Shown piece after piece: positions 18,413 to 30,563 of a stretch of DNA of 64,000 nt (positions are counted from its first letter, which is position 1; every line of letters starts with the position of its first letter). A program made the translations under genes and the position numbers. The stretch spans positions 2,356,001 through 2,420,000 of the forward strand of contig NZ_CP009754.1 in the NCBI RefSeq assembly GCF_000772045.1. The letters are read 5' to 3'. The notes beneath the pieces are model-generated. The model was not told the origin of the DNA and ran no database searches. It was given only the letters and a program-made list of their open reading frames with translations. The stretch is from Streptomyces sp. CCM_MD2014. GTDB lineage: Bacteria > Actinomycetota > Actinomycetes > Streptomycetales > Streptomycetaceae.

Positions 18413-19054
18413 TCAGACGCCCGCGCCCAGCACCGAGTTGATCCGCTGCGGGTCACCGCAGACGATCAGCAGGGCTCCGGCCCGGGAGTGTGCCACGGTC
18501 AGGGCGGTGACGGCGGCGGCCTCGGGGCCGCCGTTGAGTGCGACCACGACGACGGCCCGCGACGCGGCACGGTCCGCGACGGCGGCGTCGGCGTAGAAGA
18601 CGTCGTCGCCCGCGTCGTGCTGCGCCCAGTAGGCGGCATCGCCGAAGGACAGTTCGTGGGCCGCCCACGGGTGGGGGTCGCCGGTGGTGATCACCAGCAC
18701 GTCACCGGGGGTGCGCCCCGAGTCCAGCAGCAGGTCCACGGCCTCCTCGGCGGCGTCGAGCGCGCCGTCGGGCGTGGCCGGGATCAGCTGGATCTGCGGA
18801 GTGGCCGGGGCGGCGGCGGGAGTGGCCGGGGAAGCCGGACCCGCGGGTCCGGGTTTGGCCGCGGCCGTGTCACGCGACGTGCGTTGCGCCGGCGGAGCCG
18901 GGCGCGCCGGGCCGGGGCGGCCGGGGCGCGGCGGGGCCGCGGGACGGGGGCCGGGTACGGGGCGGGGGGTCGGCGCGGTGCGGCCACTGGCCGGAGTGGC
19001 GCGGGGACCCTGGGCCTTCTCGTGAATCTGAGGCTCCTCGGGAATGAGAGGCAT
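18413..19054 (-). CDS. Conserved hypothetical protein with Ala/Pro-rich N-terminus
   Basis: 213 aa from ATG 19054. Residues about 15-90 are a low-complexity Pro/Ala/Arg region. The C-terminal 110 residues look folded (DVLVITTGDPHPWAAHELSF, DDVFYADAAVADR, VVVVALNGGP, ALLIVCGDPQRINSVLGAG). This resembles the C-terminal lobe of a nucleotide-binding or helicase-type domain without a Walker A, but the family is not recognised. An AT-rich TAAATAT element 6-7 nt before the ATG suggests a leaderless transcript. It lies downstream of rnhB on the same strand. Confidence 0.65.
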   Translation of the reverse strand: MPLIPEEPQIHEKAQGPRATPASGRTAPTPRPVPGPRPAAPPRPGRPGPARPAPPAQRTSRDTAAAKPGPAGPASPATPAAAPATPQIQLIPATPDGALDAAEEAVDLLLDSGRTPGDVLVITTGDPHPWAAHELSFGDAAYWAQHDAGDDVFYADAAVADRAASRAVVVVALNGGPEAAAVTALTVAHSRAGALLIVCGDPQRINSVLGAGV

Positions 19055-19122
19055 GAGCTGATATTTATCAAACGTTGGTGCGGCTCGCGTCGGCGGGTGG
19101 CACATGCCTGCGAGCCGAACCG

Positions 19123-19824
19123 TCAGAAATCGAAGCCGAGCTGACCCTCGATTTCCGGAGCGCTTCCGTCCACCCAACTGCGGACCTTCTTGAGGTGCCG
19201 CCACTGGGGCAGCGCATCAAGATACGCCCACGACAACCGGTGGTGCGGGGTGGGGCCCCGCTCCTCCAGTGCGGCCTTGTGCACGGGCGACGGATACCCG
19301 GCGTTGTCCGCAAAACCGAAGTCTGCATGGTCGACACCCAGTTCGGCCATCATTTTGTCGCGCTGGACCTTGGCGAGCACCGAGGCCGCCGCGACGGCGA
19401 CGCAGGACTGATCGCCCTTGATCACCGTACGGACCTGCCAAGGGGCCCCGAGATAGTCGTGCTTGCCGTCGAGGATGACGGCTTCGGGGCGGACCGGCAG
19501 GGTCTCCAGGGCCCGCACCGCGGCCAGTCGCAGTGCGGCCGTCATGCCGAGCGCGTCGATCTCCTCCGGAGAGGCGTGCCCCAGGGCGTACGACGTGACC
19601 CAGGTACGCAACTCCACGGCGAGCTCGGTGCGTCGCTTGACGGTGAGCAGCTTGGAGTCGGTCAGACCGGCCGGGGGTCGGCGCAGGCCCGTGACCGCGG
19701 CGCAGACGGTGACCGGACCGGCCCAAGCGCCGCGCCCCACCTCGTCGACACCGGCAATGATCTTCGCTCCGGTCGTGGCGCGAAGGGAGCGCTCGACGGT
19801 GTGAGTAGGTGGTTCGTACGGCAT
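19123..19824 (-). CDS. rnhB: Ribonuclease HII
   Basis: 233 aa. [17 protein letters not shown] carries the first catalytic Asp and Glu (DEVGRG motif); LTDSKLL and VILDGKHDY follow; the second half has [20 protein letters not shown] with the third acidic residue, and [11 protein letters not shown]. This is a full-length RNase HII, which removes ribonucleotides from DNA and RNA primers, acting in the cytoplasm. It is followed on the same strand by the hypothetical gene at 18413-19054. Confidence 0.95.
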   Translation of the reverse strand: MPYEPPTHTVERSLRATTGAKIIAGVDEVGRGAWAGPVTVCAAVTGLRRPPAGLTDSKLLTVKRRTELAVELRTWVTSYALGHASPEEIDALGMTAALRLAAVRALETLPVRPEAVILDGKHDYLGAPWQVRTVIKGDQSCVAVAAASVLAKVQRDKMMAELGVDHADFGFADNAGYPSPVHKAALEERGPTPHHRLSWAYLDALPQWRHLKKVRSWVDGSAPEIEGQLGFDF

Positions 19825-19905
19825 GGCGCCCCTAGCCTACGCCGCTGCGACGCACGGACGACACCCCGGTTCCCCGAACGACTCCCGCCGCCTCGGCGGC
19901 CCGGT

Positions 19906-20526
19906 TCAGGGAGCGTCGGGCCGCAGCAGCGGCACCATCAACTGGTCGATCATTTCCTCGAGCTCGCGGTCCGTCCATTCACTTGCACAAATCTTCGAGC
20001 GGTACATCATCATCGCCGGGATGGCGTCGAAGACGTATCCGTTGGCCGCGTCGCGACGGACCTCCCCCCGCTCCATTCCACGGGTGATGACCTCGCGGAT
20101 CATCGCGAGGGTCGGCTCCACCACACCCTTGATGATCACCGCGTGGAAGCGTTCGGCCTGCACGCTGTCGCATTCGTGAATCACCGAACGCAATGCGAAG
20201 CCCGGGCGGGAGTACATCGCGTCGCGCGCCCTGCGGCACAGCTCCAGCAGATCCTCGCGCACGCCCCCGAGGTCGGGAACCGTGTCGAAGTCCGGCAGCC
20301 CGGACAGCAGCGCGTCCGCGACGAGATCCTCCTTGGAGGGCCAGCGCCGATATACGGCCGCCTTGCCGGTCTGCGCACCGGCGGCCACGCCTTCCATCGT
20401 CAGGCCGTTCCAGCCGACGGTGCCGAGCTGGTCCAGCGCGGCATCGAGGATGGCGCGCTCCAGGACCGCGCCACGCCGACGGGAGGGCGGCTGGGCGGAG
20501 GCGGCCGCCCAGTGCGAAGCAACCAT
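19906..20526 (-). CDS. TetR-family transcriptional repressor
   Basis: 206 aa. N-terminal HTH: RRGAVLERAILDAALDQLGT then TMEGVAAGAQTGKAAVYRRW (TetR recognition helix). The C-terminal ligand domain is helical and of the TetR_C type found with efflux pumps. The start at 20526 has GGAG 9 nt upstream; an earlier ATG at 20571 is possible. It is divergent from an MFS exporter gene, with two palindromes between them, so it probably represses both genes and releases on binding the pump substrate. Confidence 0.85.
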   Translation of the reverse strand: MVASHWAAASAQPPSRRRGAVLERAILDAALDQLGTVGWNGLTMEGVAAGAQTGKAAVYRRWPSKEDLVADALLSGLPDFDTVPDLGGVREDLLELCRRARDAMYSRPGFALRSVIHECDSVQAERFHAVIIKGVVEPTLAMIREVITRGMERGEVRRDAANGYVFDAIPAMMMYRSKICASEWTDRELEEMIDQLMVPLLRPDAP

Positions 20527-20622
20527 GTCGGAGGTCTCCAAAAAGCGGTGAAAACGGGTATTCGGGGACAAGGCGCGTCTCGCGCGGCCGCAACGGGGGA
20601 TCGGACGCGCGACACCTCGGCA

Positions 20623-20642
20623 AGTGAACGGTTGCGTTCACT
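20623..20642. promoter_or_regulatory. TetR operator 1
   Basis: AGTGAACG, GTTG, CGTTCACT: perfect 8-bp arms with 4-bp spacer, same half-site as operator 2 (20671-20690). Confidence 0.75.
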
Positions 20643-20670
20643 GTCGCCGGGTCACTAACGTTGAAGCAAC

Positions 20671-20690
20671 AGTGAACGCGAGCGTTCACT
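20671..20690. promoter_or_regulatory. TetR operator 2
   Basis: AGTGAACGC, GA, GCGTTCACT: perfect 9-bp arms, 48 bp centre to centre from operator 1, close to the MFS start. Both share the AGTGAACG half-site, as expected for two dimers of one regulator. Confidence 0.75.
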
Positions 20691-20713
20691 AAGTCATTCG
20701 TGGGGGACACATA

Positions 20714-22261
20714 GTGACAACCTCTTCCCTGATCAAAGACCAGAAGCCGGGAGCGGCCCGCCGGGAGGGACACCCCGGCATCGCACTCGCCGTCATCGCG
20801 GCCTGCCAACTCATGGTCGTACTCGACGCGACGATTGTGAACATCGCGCTCCCGCACATTCAAAACGCGCTCGAGTTCAGCACCACCGATCTCACCTGGG
20901 TCGTCAGCGCCTACACGCTCACCTTCGGCGGCCTGCTCCTGCTCGGCGGCCGAGCCGGTGACATCCTCGGCAGGCGCCGGGTCTTCATGACCGGCATCCT
21001 GCTGTTCACCTTCGCGTCGCTGCTCGGCGGCTTCGCCCAGGAACCCTGGCAGCTATTGGCGGCGCGCGTCCTGCAAGGCATGGGAGGCGCGATCGCGTCG
21101 CCCACATCGCTGGCCCTCATCACCACCACCTTCCCCGAGGGACCGGAACGCAACCGGGCCTTCGGCGTCTTCGCCGCCGTCTCGGCGGGCGGCGGCGCCA
21201 TCGGCCTGCTGGCGGGCGGCATGCTCACCGAGTGGCTCGACTGGCGTTGGGTGCTCTTCGTCAACGTGCCGATCGGTGTGCTGATCGCCGTGCTCGCGCC
21301 GCTCTACATCAGCGAGTCCGAACGGCACTCCGGCCGCTTCGACATCGCCGGAGCGGTGACCTCCACCGCGGGTATGGCCTTGCTCGTCTACGGCTTCATC
21401 CGGGCCGCGGACGAAGGCTGGCGGGACAACCTGACCATCGGCTCCTTCGCGGCCGCCGCGGTCCTGCTGCTGGCCTTCGTCCTCATCGAACAGCGGGCCA
21501 AGGAACCGATCACCCCGCTGAAGATGTTCGCCGACCGCAACCGCTCCGGCACGTACGTGATCATGCTGAGCCTGGCCGCGGCGATGTTCGGCATGTTCTT
21601 CTACATCGTGCTGTTCGTGCAGAACGTGCTCGGCTACACGCCCATCGAGGCCGGCCTGGCCTTCCTGCCGGTCACGGTCGTGATCGCGCTCGGCGCGGGC
21701 CTGTCGCAGCGGTTCCTCCCCGTCTTCGGCCCGAAGCCGTTCATGATCGCCGGTTCCACGCTCGCCGCGGTCGGGCTCGGCTGGCAGGCCCTCATCAGTG
21801 CCGACAGCTCGTACGTCGGCGGCGTTCTGGGGCCGATGCTGATCTTCGGCTTCGGCATGGGCCTGAACTTCGTGACGCTGACGCTGACCGCGGTCTCCGG
21901 GGTCGCCCAGCACGAGGCGGGCGCGGCGTCGGGGCTGCTCAACGCGATGCAGCAGGTGGGCGGATCGATCGGTCTCGCCATCCTGACGACGGTCTTCGGC
22001 ACGGCCAGCAAGGACGAGGCGGAGAAGCAGGTGCCGGACTTCCTCACCAACGGATCACCGGAACAGAAGGCGGAGTTCGCCCAGACGCACCAGCTGCCCG
22101 CGCCGTGGTCGCACGACGTGCTGGCGCAGGGCATCTCGGCCGCCTTCATCCCGGCCGCCGCCATGGCCGTACTCGCCCTGGCCACGGCGTGGCTGGTGAT
22201 CCGGGTACGGAAGAGCGACCTGGAGGCGCTGTCCGGCTCGGCCGGGCCGGGCATGGGCTGA
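20714..22261 (+). CDS. MFS drug:H+ antiporter, DHA2 (14-TMS, EmrB/QacA) family
   Basis: 515 aa from GTG 20714, with a GGGGGA element 7 nt before. The N-terminus has LDATIVNIALPHIQ (family motif D1), RAGDILGRRRVFM (motif A) and LLAARVLQGMGGAIASP (motif B/C region). Hydrophobic segments along the protein fit 14 membrane helices. It is an inner-membrane exporter of toxic compounds using the proton gradient; the substrate cannot be read. The divergent TetR gene and operators indicate substrate-induced expression. Confidence 0.9.
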   Translation: MTTSSLIKDQKPGAARREGHPGIALAVIAACQLMVVLDATIVNIALPHIQNALEFSTTDLTWVVSAYTLTFGGLLLLGGRAGDILGRRRVFMTGILLFTFASLLGGFAQEPWQLLAARVLQGMGGAIASPTSLALITTTFPEGPERNRAFGVFAAVSAGGGAIGLLAGGMLTEWLDWRWVLFVNVPIGVLIAVLAPLYISESERHSGRFDIAGAVTSTAGMALLVYGFIRAADEGWRDNLTIGSFAAAAVLLLAFVLIEQRAKEPITPLKMFADRNRSGTYVIMLSLAAAMFGMFFYIVLFVQNVLGYTPIEAGLAFLPVTVVIALGAGLSQRFLPVFGPKPFMIAGSTLAAVGLGWQALISADSSYVGGVLGPMLIFGFGMGLNFVTLTLTAVSGVAQHEAGAASGLLNAMQQVGGSIGLAILTTVFGTASKDEAEKQVPDFLTNGSPEQKAEFAQTHQLPAPWSHDVLAQGISAAFIPAAAMAVLALATAWLVIRVRKSDLEALSGSAGPGMG

Positions 22262-22292
22262 TCCCTCGGCACCGCAGGCCGGGTGGAAACCA

Positions 22293-22319
22293 CCGGCGGG
22301 CGCCCTGCACGCCCGCCGG
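22293..22319. terminator. Hairpin between convergent MFS and ADP-ribosylglycohydrolase genes
   Basis: CCGGCGGGC (22293-22301) pairs with GCCCGCCGG (22311-22319), 9-nt loop, just after the MFS stop. Confidence 0.55.
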
Positions 22320-22347
22320 GGCCGGCCCCGGCGGGTCGCGGTTCCGG

Positions 22348-23253
22348 TCAGGCGCCCGCCGTCATCCAGGCCGGCAGCGCCTCGACCCGTCCCGCCCACT
22401 CGGCGGGGGGCGCCCCGCCCTTGCCCGCCGCGACCACCCCGCCCACGATGGCGCAGGTCGTGTCCACGTCTCCGCCGACCTGTGCGGTCGTCCAGAACGC
22501 GGTCTCGTACTCCCCGAGGGCGCGGGCCGCGGACCAGAGGGCGAAGGGGACCGTGTCGTGCGCGGTCGTACGCCGGCCGCAGCCCAGGACCGCCGCGACC
22601 GTGGCGGCGTCGCTGTAGTCGAGCATGTCCCGGGCACGACGCAGTCCGGCGCCCACCGCGCTCTTCGGTACGAGCGCGATCACCCCGTCGAGGAGCGCGT
22701 GCGCCGGGGGCGGGCCGGCCGGATCGGCGGCCAGGGCCGCGGCCGCCGCGACGGCCATGGCCCCGACCACCGCCTCACGGTGCTGGTGCGTCGGATAGGC
22801 GGAGATCTCCGCCTGGTGGGTCGCCTGTTCCGGGTCGTCCGCGTACCAGGCACCCAGCGGCGCGATGCGCATGGCGGCGCCGTTGCCCCAGGAGCCCTGG
22901 CCGTTGAACAGCGCCGCGGCCAGCTCGCGCCAGTCGCCGCCTTCCCGGACCAGCCGCAGCAGCCGGTTGACCGCGGGGCCGTAACCCCGGTCGAAGTCGT
23001 GGTGGTGGGCGAAGGAGAGCGCCAGCGCGTCCTGGTCGATGCGGTGGTGGGCGGCCAGGACGGAGACCACGGAACAGGCCATTTCCGTGTCGTCCGTCCA
23101 CTGCCAGGTGCCGGGCGGCAGCTCGCGGCGCCCCAGCAGCGGATAGTTCACGGGAACGAAGAACTGTGAGCCCAGCGCGTCCCCCACCGACAGTCCGCGC
23201 AGGCTGGAAAGGGCGCGGTCCAGGCGCCCGTCGGAAGAAGAATGAGCGGTCAT
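22348..23253 (-). CDS. ADP-ribosylglycohydrolase family protein
   Basis: 301 aa. Family motifs: GLSVGDALGSQF near the N-terminus, WTDDTEM (metal-binding Asp pair) and GGDVDTTCAIVGG near the C-terminus (second Asp pair). Such enzymes remove ADP-ribose from proteins or small molecules, using two Mg ions. The gene begins 12 bp after the stop of the histidine-phosphatase gene, so they are likely one operon. Confidence 0.85.
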   Translation of the reverse strand: MTAHSSSDGRLDRALSSLRGLSVGDALGSQFFVPVNYPLLGRRELPPGTWQWTDDTEMACSVVSVLAAHHRIDQDALALSFAHHHDFDRGYGPAVNRLLRLVREGGDWRELAAALFNGQGSWGNGAAMRIAPLGAWYADDPEQATHQAEISAYPTHQHREAVVGAMAVAAAAALAADPAGPPPAHALLDGVIALVPKSAVGAGLRRARDMLDYSDAATVAAVLGCGRRTTAHDTVPFALWSAARALGEYETAFWTTAQVGGDVDTTCAIVGGVVAAGKGGAPPAEWAGRVEALPAWMTAGA

Positions 23254-23265
23254 CGCCCTGCCACT

Positions 23266-23925
23266 CTATCCGGTGATCCCGTACGGTTCCGGATCTCGCC
23301 AGCGTTCGAAGGGCCGGTCAAGGGTGTACTTGCCGTCCTCCCCGAGAACGAGCATCCGCATCTCGGCGTTCCCGGGGTTGGACAGCGACTCGAACTCCGC
23401 GACCGTCCAGTGGAACCACCTCATGCAGAACAGCCGCATGGCGAGCCCGTGGGTCACCAGGAGCACGTTCGGCGGGTGGTCGGGGTCCTCGAAGCTGCGG
23501 AACAGGCTCTCCAGGAAGTTGCCGACGCGGTCGTACACGTCGGCGCCGGACTCGCCCTGGGCGAAGCGGTAGAAGAAGTGCCCGTAGGCGTCGCGGTAGG
23601 CCTTCTGGAGCCGGACGTCGTCGCGGTCCTGCCAGTTGCCCCAGTCCTGTTCGCGCAGCCGGGGCTCCTCGCGGATCCGTATCAGGTCCGGGTCGAGGCG
23701 GAAGGCCCGGAGGGTCTCGTGGGTACGGCGGTACGGCGAGACGTACACGCTGATCCGCTCGCGGCCGAACACCTCGCGCAGCCCCTTGCCGGTCTCCTCG
23801 GCCTGTGCCCTGCCCCGGTCGGTGAGGGCCAGCGCGTGGTCGGGTTCGCGCTCGTACACGGTGTCATCGACGTTGCCGGTCGACTCGCCGTGCCGGACAA
23901 GGACGATGCGCCGTGGTCGTGCCAT
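23266..23925 (-). CDS. Histidine phosphatase (phosphoglycerate-mutase-like) family protein
   Basis: 219 aa. IVLVRHGESTGNVDD is the RHG catalytic motif with the phospho-accepting His; RTHETLRAF supplies the Arg; EEPRLREQDWGNW and LLVTHGLAMRLF supply the acid and second His. The substrate is unknown. It is first gene of a likely two-gene operon with the ADP-ribosylglycohydrolase. Confidence 0.85.
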   Translation of the reverse strand: MARPRRIVLVRHGESTGNVDDTVYEREPDHALALTDRGRAQAEETGKGLREVFGRERISVYVSPYRRTHETLRAFRLDPDLIRIREEPRLREQDWGNWQDRDDVRLQKAYRDAYGHFFYRFAQGESGADVYDRVGNFLESLFRSFEDPDHPPNVLLVTHGLAMRLFCMRWFHWTVAEFESLSNPGNAEMRMLVLGEDGKYTLDRPFERWRDPEPYGITG

Positions 23926-24042
23926 GCCAGAACCCTAGATCGAGCCGGCCGGAAACCAAGCACTCGTACGGCCCCGTACGGCGTACATCACACACACCAC
24001 ACAGCCTCCGCGCCTGGGCGAGAGGCCGTGCGGGTCCGGCAC

Positions 24043-24657
24043 TCAAACGGTCCAGGAGGGTTCCAGCTGCACGATGTCGCCGGTCAGGGCCGCGATATCG
24101 GCCTCCGTCCGGGCGCGCAGGGCGAGCCGCTCGATTCGCTCGGTGCGGTACTTCCCGTGTTCGGCGGCCGACAGCCACATGGACAGCACGAGGTACTCGT
24201 TGTAACTCTCTCCGGGGGCTTCGCCGAACAGCCCGCGGATCATGCCCGGCGAGCCGGCCATCGCCGGGTTCCAGACCTTCTCCTGCATGAGGACGTAGTG
24301 CTCGGCCCGTTCCTCGTGGACCCGGCACAGAGCCACCCGCAGCACGTCGGCGTCGGTGAAGCGCGGCTCGAATCCGGTCTTCACGTCGAACCGGTGGTCG
24401 AAGAGCCTGACCTGGGCGTCCTTGAAGGTGCCGGCCTGGGCCGAGGCCAGCCTGTCGTGGGAGCGGGCCATGAAGGAGTCGTAGAAGGCACGGCTCTCCC
24501 AGAAGGCGAAGACGTGCGCCACGTCCGGGCGCGCCCGGCTCCAGCCACCCCCCTGTCCCCGAAAACCCGGCTCCCCCGGAAGCCCCGCCCACTTCCGCTG
24601 CCCCCGTTCGAAACCGCGGCGGTCCACCACGGTGCAGCGAATCCACTTGACCAGCAC
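24043..24657 (-). CDS. YdbC-like DUF4937 protein
   Basis: 204 aa from GTG 24657 (VLVKWIRCTVVDRRGFERGQ). Segments AHVFAFWESRAFYDSFM and QVRLFDHRFDVKTG are typical of the DUF4937 family, which folds like a small dimeric alpha/beta-barrel protein. SYNEYLVLSMWLSAAEHGKY suggests a second, antibiotic-monooxygenase-like barrel half. No function is established. It stands alone between the phosphatase and the terD-like gene, divergent from the latter. Confidence 0.65.
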   Translation of the reverse strand: MLVKWIRCTVVDRRGFERGQRKWAGLPGEPGFRGQGGGWSRARPDVAHVFAFWESRAFYDSFMARSHDRLASAQAGTFKDAQVRLFDHRFDVKTGFEPRFTDADVLRVALCRVHEERAEHYVLMQEKVWNPAMAGSPGMIRGLFGEAPGESYNEYLVLSMWLSAAEHGKYRTERIERLALRARTEADIAALTGDIVQLEPSWTV

Positions 24658-24815
24658 CGCGCCATGGTAAGGCCAGGGAACGCGGCACCGGTCGCTCTCC
24701 GCGGGACCGCTTGCCCGCACCCCCGTCCCGGTGCGTGGCAGGATGGACAACCGGCCGTCACCGCCCGGCAGTTCGGAGGGCCGGGCAGGGCGGGGGACCT
24801 GGGAAGGGGAAGTCT

Positions 24816-25352
24816 GTGAACGGCCTCAGCAAGGGCATGCGCAAGGTCGAGGTCGCGCTGCGGTGGGACCCGAGTCCGGCGGGGCGGCCGGCCGCCGACC
24901 TGGACCTGGTCGCCGGGACCTACACGGTGGACGATCCGTACGGCGCGCCGGCCTATCTGGTGCACTTCGACAGCCGCTCGCCCGACGGCACGATCTATCT
25001 CAACCGGGACAGCAAGGACGGCAAGGGCTTCGGGTTCGACGAGGTCATGACGCTGGAGCTGGAGCGGCTCGACGCCCGGTACACGCGCGTGGTGGTCGGC
25101 GTCGCCATCCAGCAGCACACCGAGGAGCGGACCTTCGACGACGTCGCGAACCCGGGCCTGCGCATCCGCGAGGGGTACACGGACCTGGCCTCGGAGGACT
25201 TCGCCGGCGTCCCGGACGCCACGGCGGCGACGGTCGCCGAGTTCGCCCGGGACGAGACGGGGGCGTGGGAGTTCCGGGCCGGCGTCCACGGCTTCGAGGG
25301 CGAGGACCTGACGGCCTTCACCCGTGTGATGGGCGCCCCGCGCAGGCCTTGA
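24816..25352 (+). CDS. TerD-family protein
   Basis: 178 aa from GTG 24816, with GGAAGGGGA upstream. Contains the TerD-type Ca-binding fold: VEVALRWDPS, DLDLVAGTY, VHFDSRSPDGTIYL, VMTLELERLD and VVVGVAIQQHTEERTFDDV. TerD proteins belong to the tellurite-resistance/stress modules; many Streptomyces have several copies. Here it is single and not in a ter operon. Confidence 0.8.
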   Translation: MNGLSKGMRKVEVALRWDPSPAGRPAADLDLVAGTYTVDDPYGAPAYLVHFDSRSPDGTIYLNRDSKDGKGFGFDEVMTLELERLDARYTRVVVGVAIQQHTEERTFDDVANPGLRIREGYTDLASEDFAGVPDATAATVAEFARDETGAWEFRAGVHGFEGEDLTAFTRVMGAPRRP

Positions 25353-25363
25353 CGGTGCCGTGC

Positions 25364-25405
25364 ATGAGTAAGGGGCGACCGCCACGGCGGTCGCCCCTTG
25401 CTCAT
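25364..25405. terminator. Strong bidirectional hairpin terminator
   Basis: Arms 25370-25383 (AAGGGGCGACCGCC) and 25386-25399 are exact complements, extended outward by ATGAG/CTCAT. It is between the convergent terD-like and nrdJ genes. Confidence 0.75.
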
Positions 25406-25428
25406 GAGCCCCTACGAGCGGCTACGCG

Positions 25429-28326
<2,898 letters not shown>

Positions 28327-28491
28327 GCCGCCTCCCTGTACGGGCGAAAACGCCCTGAAGTGCCCCGATTGTTCCCGTGGGCACGGTGTTCTGTCTGGTG
28401 TTGCGGGCATCTCTCGCTGCGCCCGCAACAGGTCTCTGTTCGCCGCCGTCCGGCCGGGCCCGGGCGCCGAAGTCCGGGTCCGGCCCGCCGG

Positions 28492-29040
28492 TCAGTCGGC
28501 GGCGCCTGCGGGTTCGGGGACCTGTCCCGCCCCCGTGGGCCCGCGGTCGTTCTCCTGGCTCCCCGCGCCGGTGCCGTCGTCTCCGCCGGGACGCCCCGTC
28601 GTCTCCCTCAGTTCCGCGATCGCGGCCTCGAAGTCCTCGAGCGAGTCGAACGCCCGGTAGACCGAGGCGAACCGCAGATAGGCGACGAGGTCGAGTTCCT
28701 GCAACGGGCCGAGGATGGCCAGTCCCACGTCGTGGGTGGTCAGCTCGGCGCTTCCGGTGGCCCGCACCGCCTCCTCGACCCGCTGGCCGAGCTGCGCGAG
28801 CGCGTCCTCGGTGACGGGCCGGCCCTGGCAGGCCTTGCGCACCCCGTTGATCACCTTGGTCCGGCTGAACGGTTCGGTGACCCCGGACCGCTTCACCACC
28901 ATGAGCGAGCACGTCTCCACGGTCGTGAACCGACGGGAGCAGTCAGGGCACTGGCGGCGCCTGCGGATCGACGTGCCGTCGTCGGTCGTACGGCTGTCGA
29001 CGACACGGCTGTCGGGGTGCCTGCAGAAGGGGCAGTGCAT
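28492..29040 (-). CDS. nrdR: Transcriptional repressor NrdR
   Basis: 182 aa. N-terminal zinc ribbon [17 protein letters not shown] then [14 protein letters not shown], followed by the ATP-cone ([20 protein letters not shown]). The C-terminus has a Gly/Pro-rich tail. NrdR senses ATP/dATP and represses ribonucleotide reductase genes. GGAG lies just before the ATG. It is first gene of the nrdR-nrdJ operon; two NrdR boxes lie upstream, so it represses itself. Confidence 0.95.
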   Translation of the reverse strand: MHCPFCRHPDSRVVDSRTTDDGTSIRRRRQCPDCSRRFTTVETCSLMVVKRSGVTEPFSRTKVINGVRKACQGRPVTEDALAQLGQRVEEAVRATGSAELTTHDVGLAILGPLQELDLVAYLRFASVYRAFDSLEDFEAAIAELRETTGRPGGDDGTGAGSQENDRGPTGAGQVPEPAGAAD

Positions 29041-29149
29041 GGACTCCGAACCCTCCTCACAGCAGACTCAACGGCCTCGAAAGGCCCTTCAGGCCCCTCG
29101 AAGCAGCCCCCAGCATAGGCGATCGCGGCGGGCTCGAAGACCCGGGGGA

Positions 29150-29193
29150 CCACAACTTGTGGGCTGCTGATGCAATCCAACCACTAGATGTGG
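29150..29193 (-). promoter_or_regulatory. Tandem NrdR boxes of the nrdR-nrdJ promoter
   Basis: Two palindromic sites, CCACAACTTGTGG at 29150-29162 and CCACTAGATGTGG at 29181-29193, are 31 bp apart, three helical turns. This pairing on one helix face is the known architecture of NrdR operators. Confidence 0.75.
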
Positions 29194-29560
29194 GGATTGG
29201 CTCATACATACACGCCGTGCACGCGTGTCGCGCCTGTGCGTACGCACCCCCGTCCCGCCGAGGCCCGCCGCGCCCACGCGCGCACCGAACGCGCCTGCGG
29301 GCGCGCGCGGGCACACGCACGGCCGTACCGCCCGGAAGCATGCGGAGATACCGTGGGCGCCGCGGGGAGGGGACGTGGGACTACCGCAACAGATGGGAGA
29401 CCCGCCCCGTCGAACGGGATGCCGGATGGCAGACTGGAGCGACCTCCCGGGGGTTGTCGCCACGGCGGTGAAGAGTACAGCAATAAGCCCTTTTGCCCGC
29501 CGGGCGCAACGGTAGCCATACACCCAGACATGCAATACGGACGAGGGAATCGCGGTTTTT
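29194..29560. other. Intergenic region between nrdR and lexA promoters
   Basis: No coding frame or RNA gene recognised. Alternating pyrimidine-purine stretches (GTGCGTACGCAC and similar) around 29210-29330. Confidence 0.5.
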
Positions 29561-29564
29561 CACT

Positions 29565-29605
29565 CGAACGTGTGTTTGGCGCAACCTTTCGAAAGCTACT
29601 ACCGT
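29565..29605 (+). promoter_or_regulatory. SOS box and promoter of lexA
   Basis: CGAACGTGTGTTTG (29565-29578) fits the actinobacterial LexA box CGAAC-N4-GTTYG. A promoter TTGGCG (29576-29581), 18-bp spacer, TACCGT (29600-29605) overlaps it, so LexA would repress its own gene. Confidence 0.8.
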
Positions 29606-29638
29606 TGTGCAACAGGGAGACCATCGAGAGGGGCCGAC

Positions 29639-30418
29639 GTGACCACCACCGCCGACAGTGCCACCATCACTGCCCAGGAACGCCCCCAGGGCCGACCTGA
29701 GCCGGTGCACGCGATGAGCGACGCCACGAATCCCGAGGGGCACAAGCGCTCCCTGCCGGGGCGACCTCCCGGCATCCGGGCGGACAGCTCGGGACTCACC
29801 GACCGCCAGCGCCGGGTGATCGAGGTCATCCGCGACTCCGTGCAGCGACGCGGGTACCCGCCGTCGATGCGGGAGATCGGCCAGGCCGTCGGCCTCTCCA
29901 GCACCTCGTCCGTGGCACACCAGCTGATGGCACTGGAGCGCAAGGGCTTCCTGCGCCGGGACCCGCACCGCCCGCGCGCCTACGAGGTGCGTGGCTCCGA
30001 CCAGGCCGCGTCGGTGCAGCCCACGGACACCGCCGGAAAGCCGGCCGCGTCGTACGTGCCGCTCGTCGGGCGCATCGCCGCCGGTGGCCCGATCCTCGCC
30101 GAGGAGTCCGTCGAGGACGTCTTCCCGCTCCCCCGGCAGCTGGTCGGCGACGGTGAGCTGTTCGTGCTGAAGGTCGTCGGCGACTCGATGATCGAGGCCG
30201 CGATCTGCGACGGGGACTGGGTCACGGTCCGCCGTCAGCCGGTCGCCGAGAACGGCGACATCGTGGCCGCGATGCTCGACGGCGAGGCCACCGTCAAGCG
30301 CTTCAAGCGCGAGGACGGCCACGTCTGGCTCCTCCCGCACAACGCGGCCTACGAGCCGATCCCCGGTGACGACGCGACCATCCTCGGCAAGGTGGTGGCC
30401 GTACTGCGCCGCGTCTGA
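29639..30418 (+). CDS. lexA: LexA repressor of the SOS response
   Basis: 259 aa from GTG 29639 (GAGGGG upstream). Winged [23 protein letters not shown] then [20 protein letters not shown]. The self-cleavage site is the Ala-Gly in [13 protein letters not shown]; the catalytic Ser is in [11 protein letters not shown] and the Lys in [10 protein letters not shown]. The N-terminal 50 residues are an unstructured extension usual for Streptomyces. On DNA damage RecA triggers cleavage and derepression. It is divergent from nrdR and convergent with dinG. Confidence 0.95.
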   Translation: MTTTADSATITAQERPQGRPEPVHAMSDATNPEGHKRSLPGRPPGIRADSSGLTDRQRRVIEVIRDSVQRRGYPPSMREIGQAVGLSSTSSVAHQLMALERKGFLRRDPHRPRAYEVRGSDQAASVQPTDTAGKPAASYVPLVGRIAAGGPILAEESVEDVFPLPRQLVGDGELFVLKVVGDSMIEAAICDGDWVTVRRQPVAENGDIVAAMLDGEATVKRFKREDGHVWLLPHNAAYEPIPGDDATILGKVVAVLRRV

Positions 30419-30513
30419 GCGCCACGGCGGGCGGGTGCGCGCGACCGCGCCCGCCGACCCGACCGGGCCCCGGGACCTCTGCGCCGGTTCCGGGGCCCCG
30501 CGCTGTCCCGGGG

Positions 30514-30545
30514 ACGGGCCGGGCCCCCTCCGGGGGACGGCCCGT
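30514..30545. terminator. Hairpin between convergent lexA and dinG
   Basis: ACGGGCCG/CGGCCCGT and CCCCC/GGGGG arms with a small bulge and TCC loop. Confidence 0.6.
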
Positions 30546-30563
30546 CCGGTGCGTGGGCCTTCC

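Noticed and set aside
28327..28491. Cobalamin riboswitch ahead of nrdJ
   Set aside because: The gap after nrdR is only 165 bp and no B12-box (GCCACTG-like) was seen; nrdJ appears to depend on the nrdR promoter.
29194..29560. Possible small RNA or gene between nrdR and lexA
   Set aside because: Alternating sequence but no promoter-terminator pair or convincing frame.
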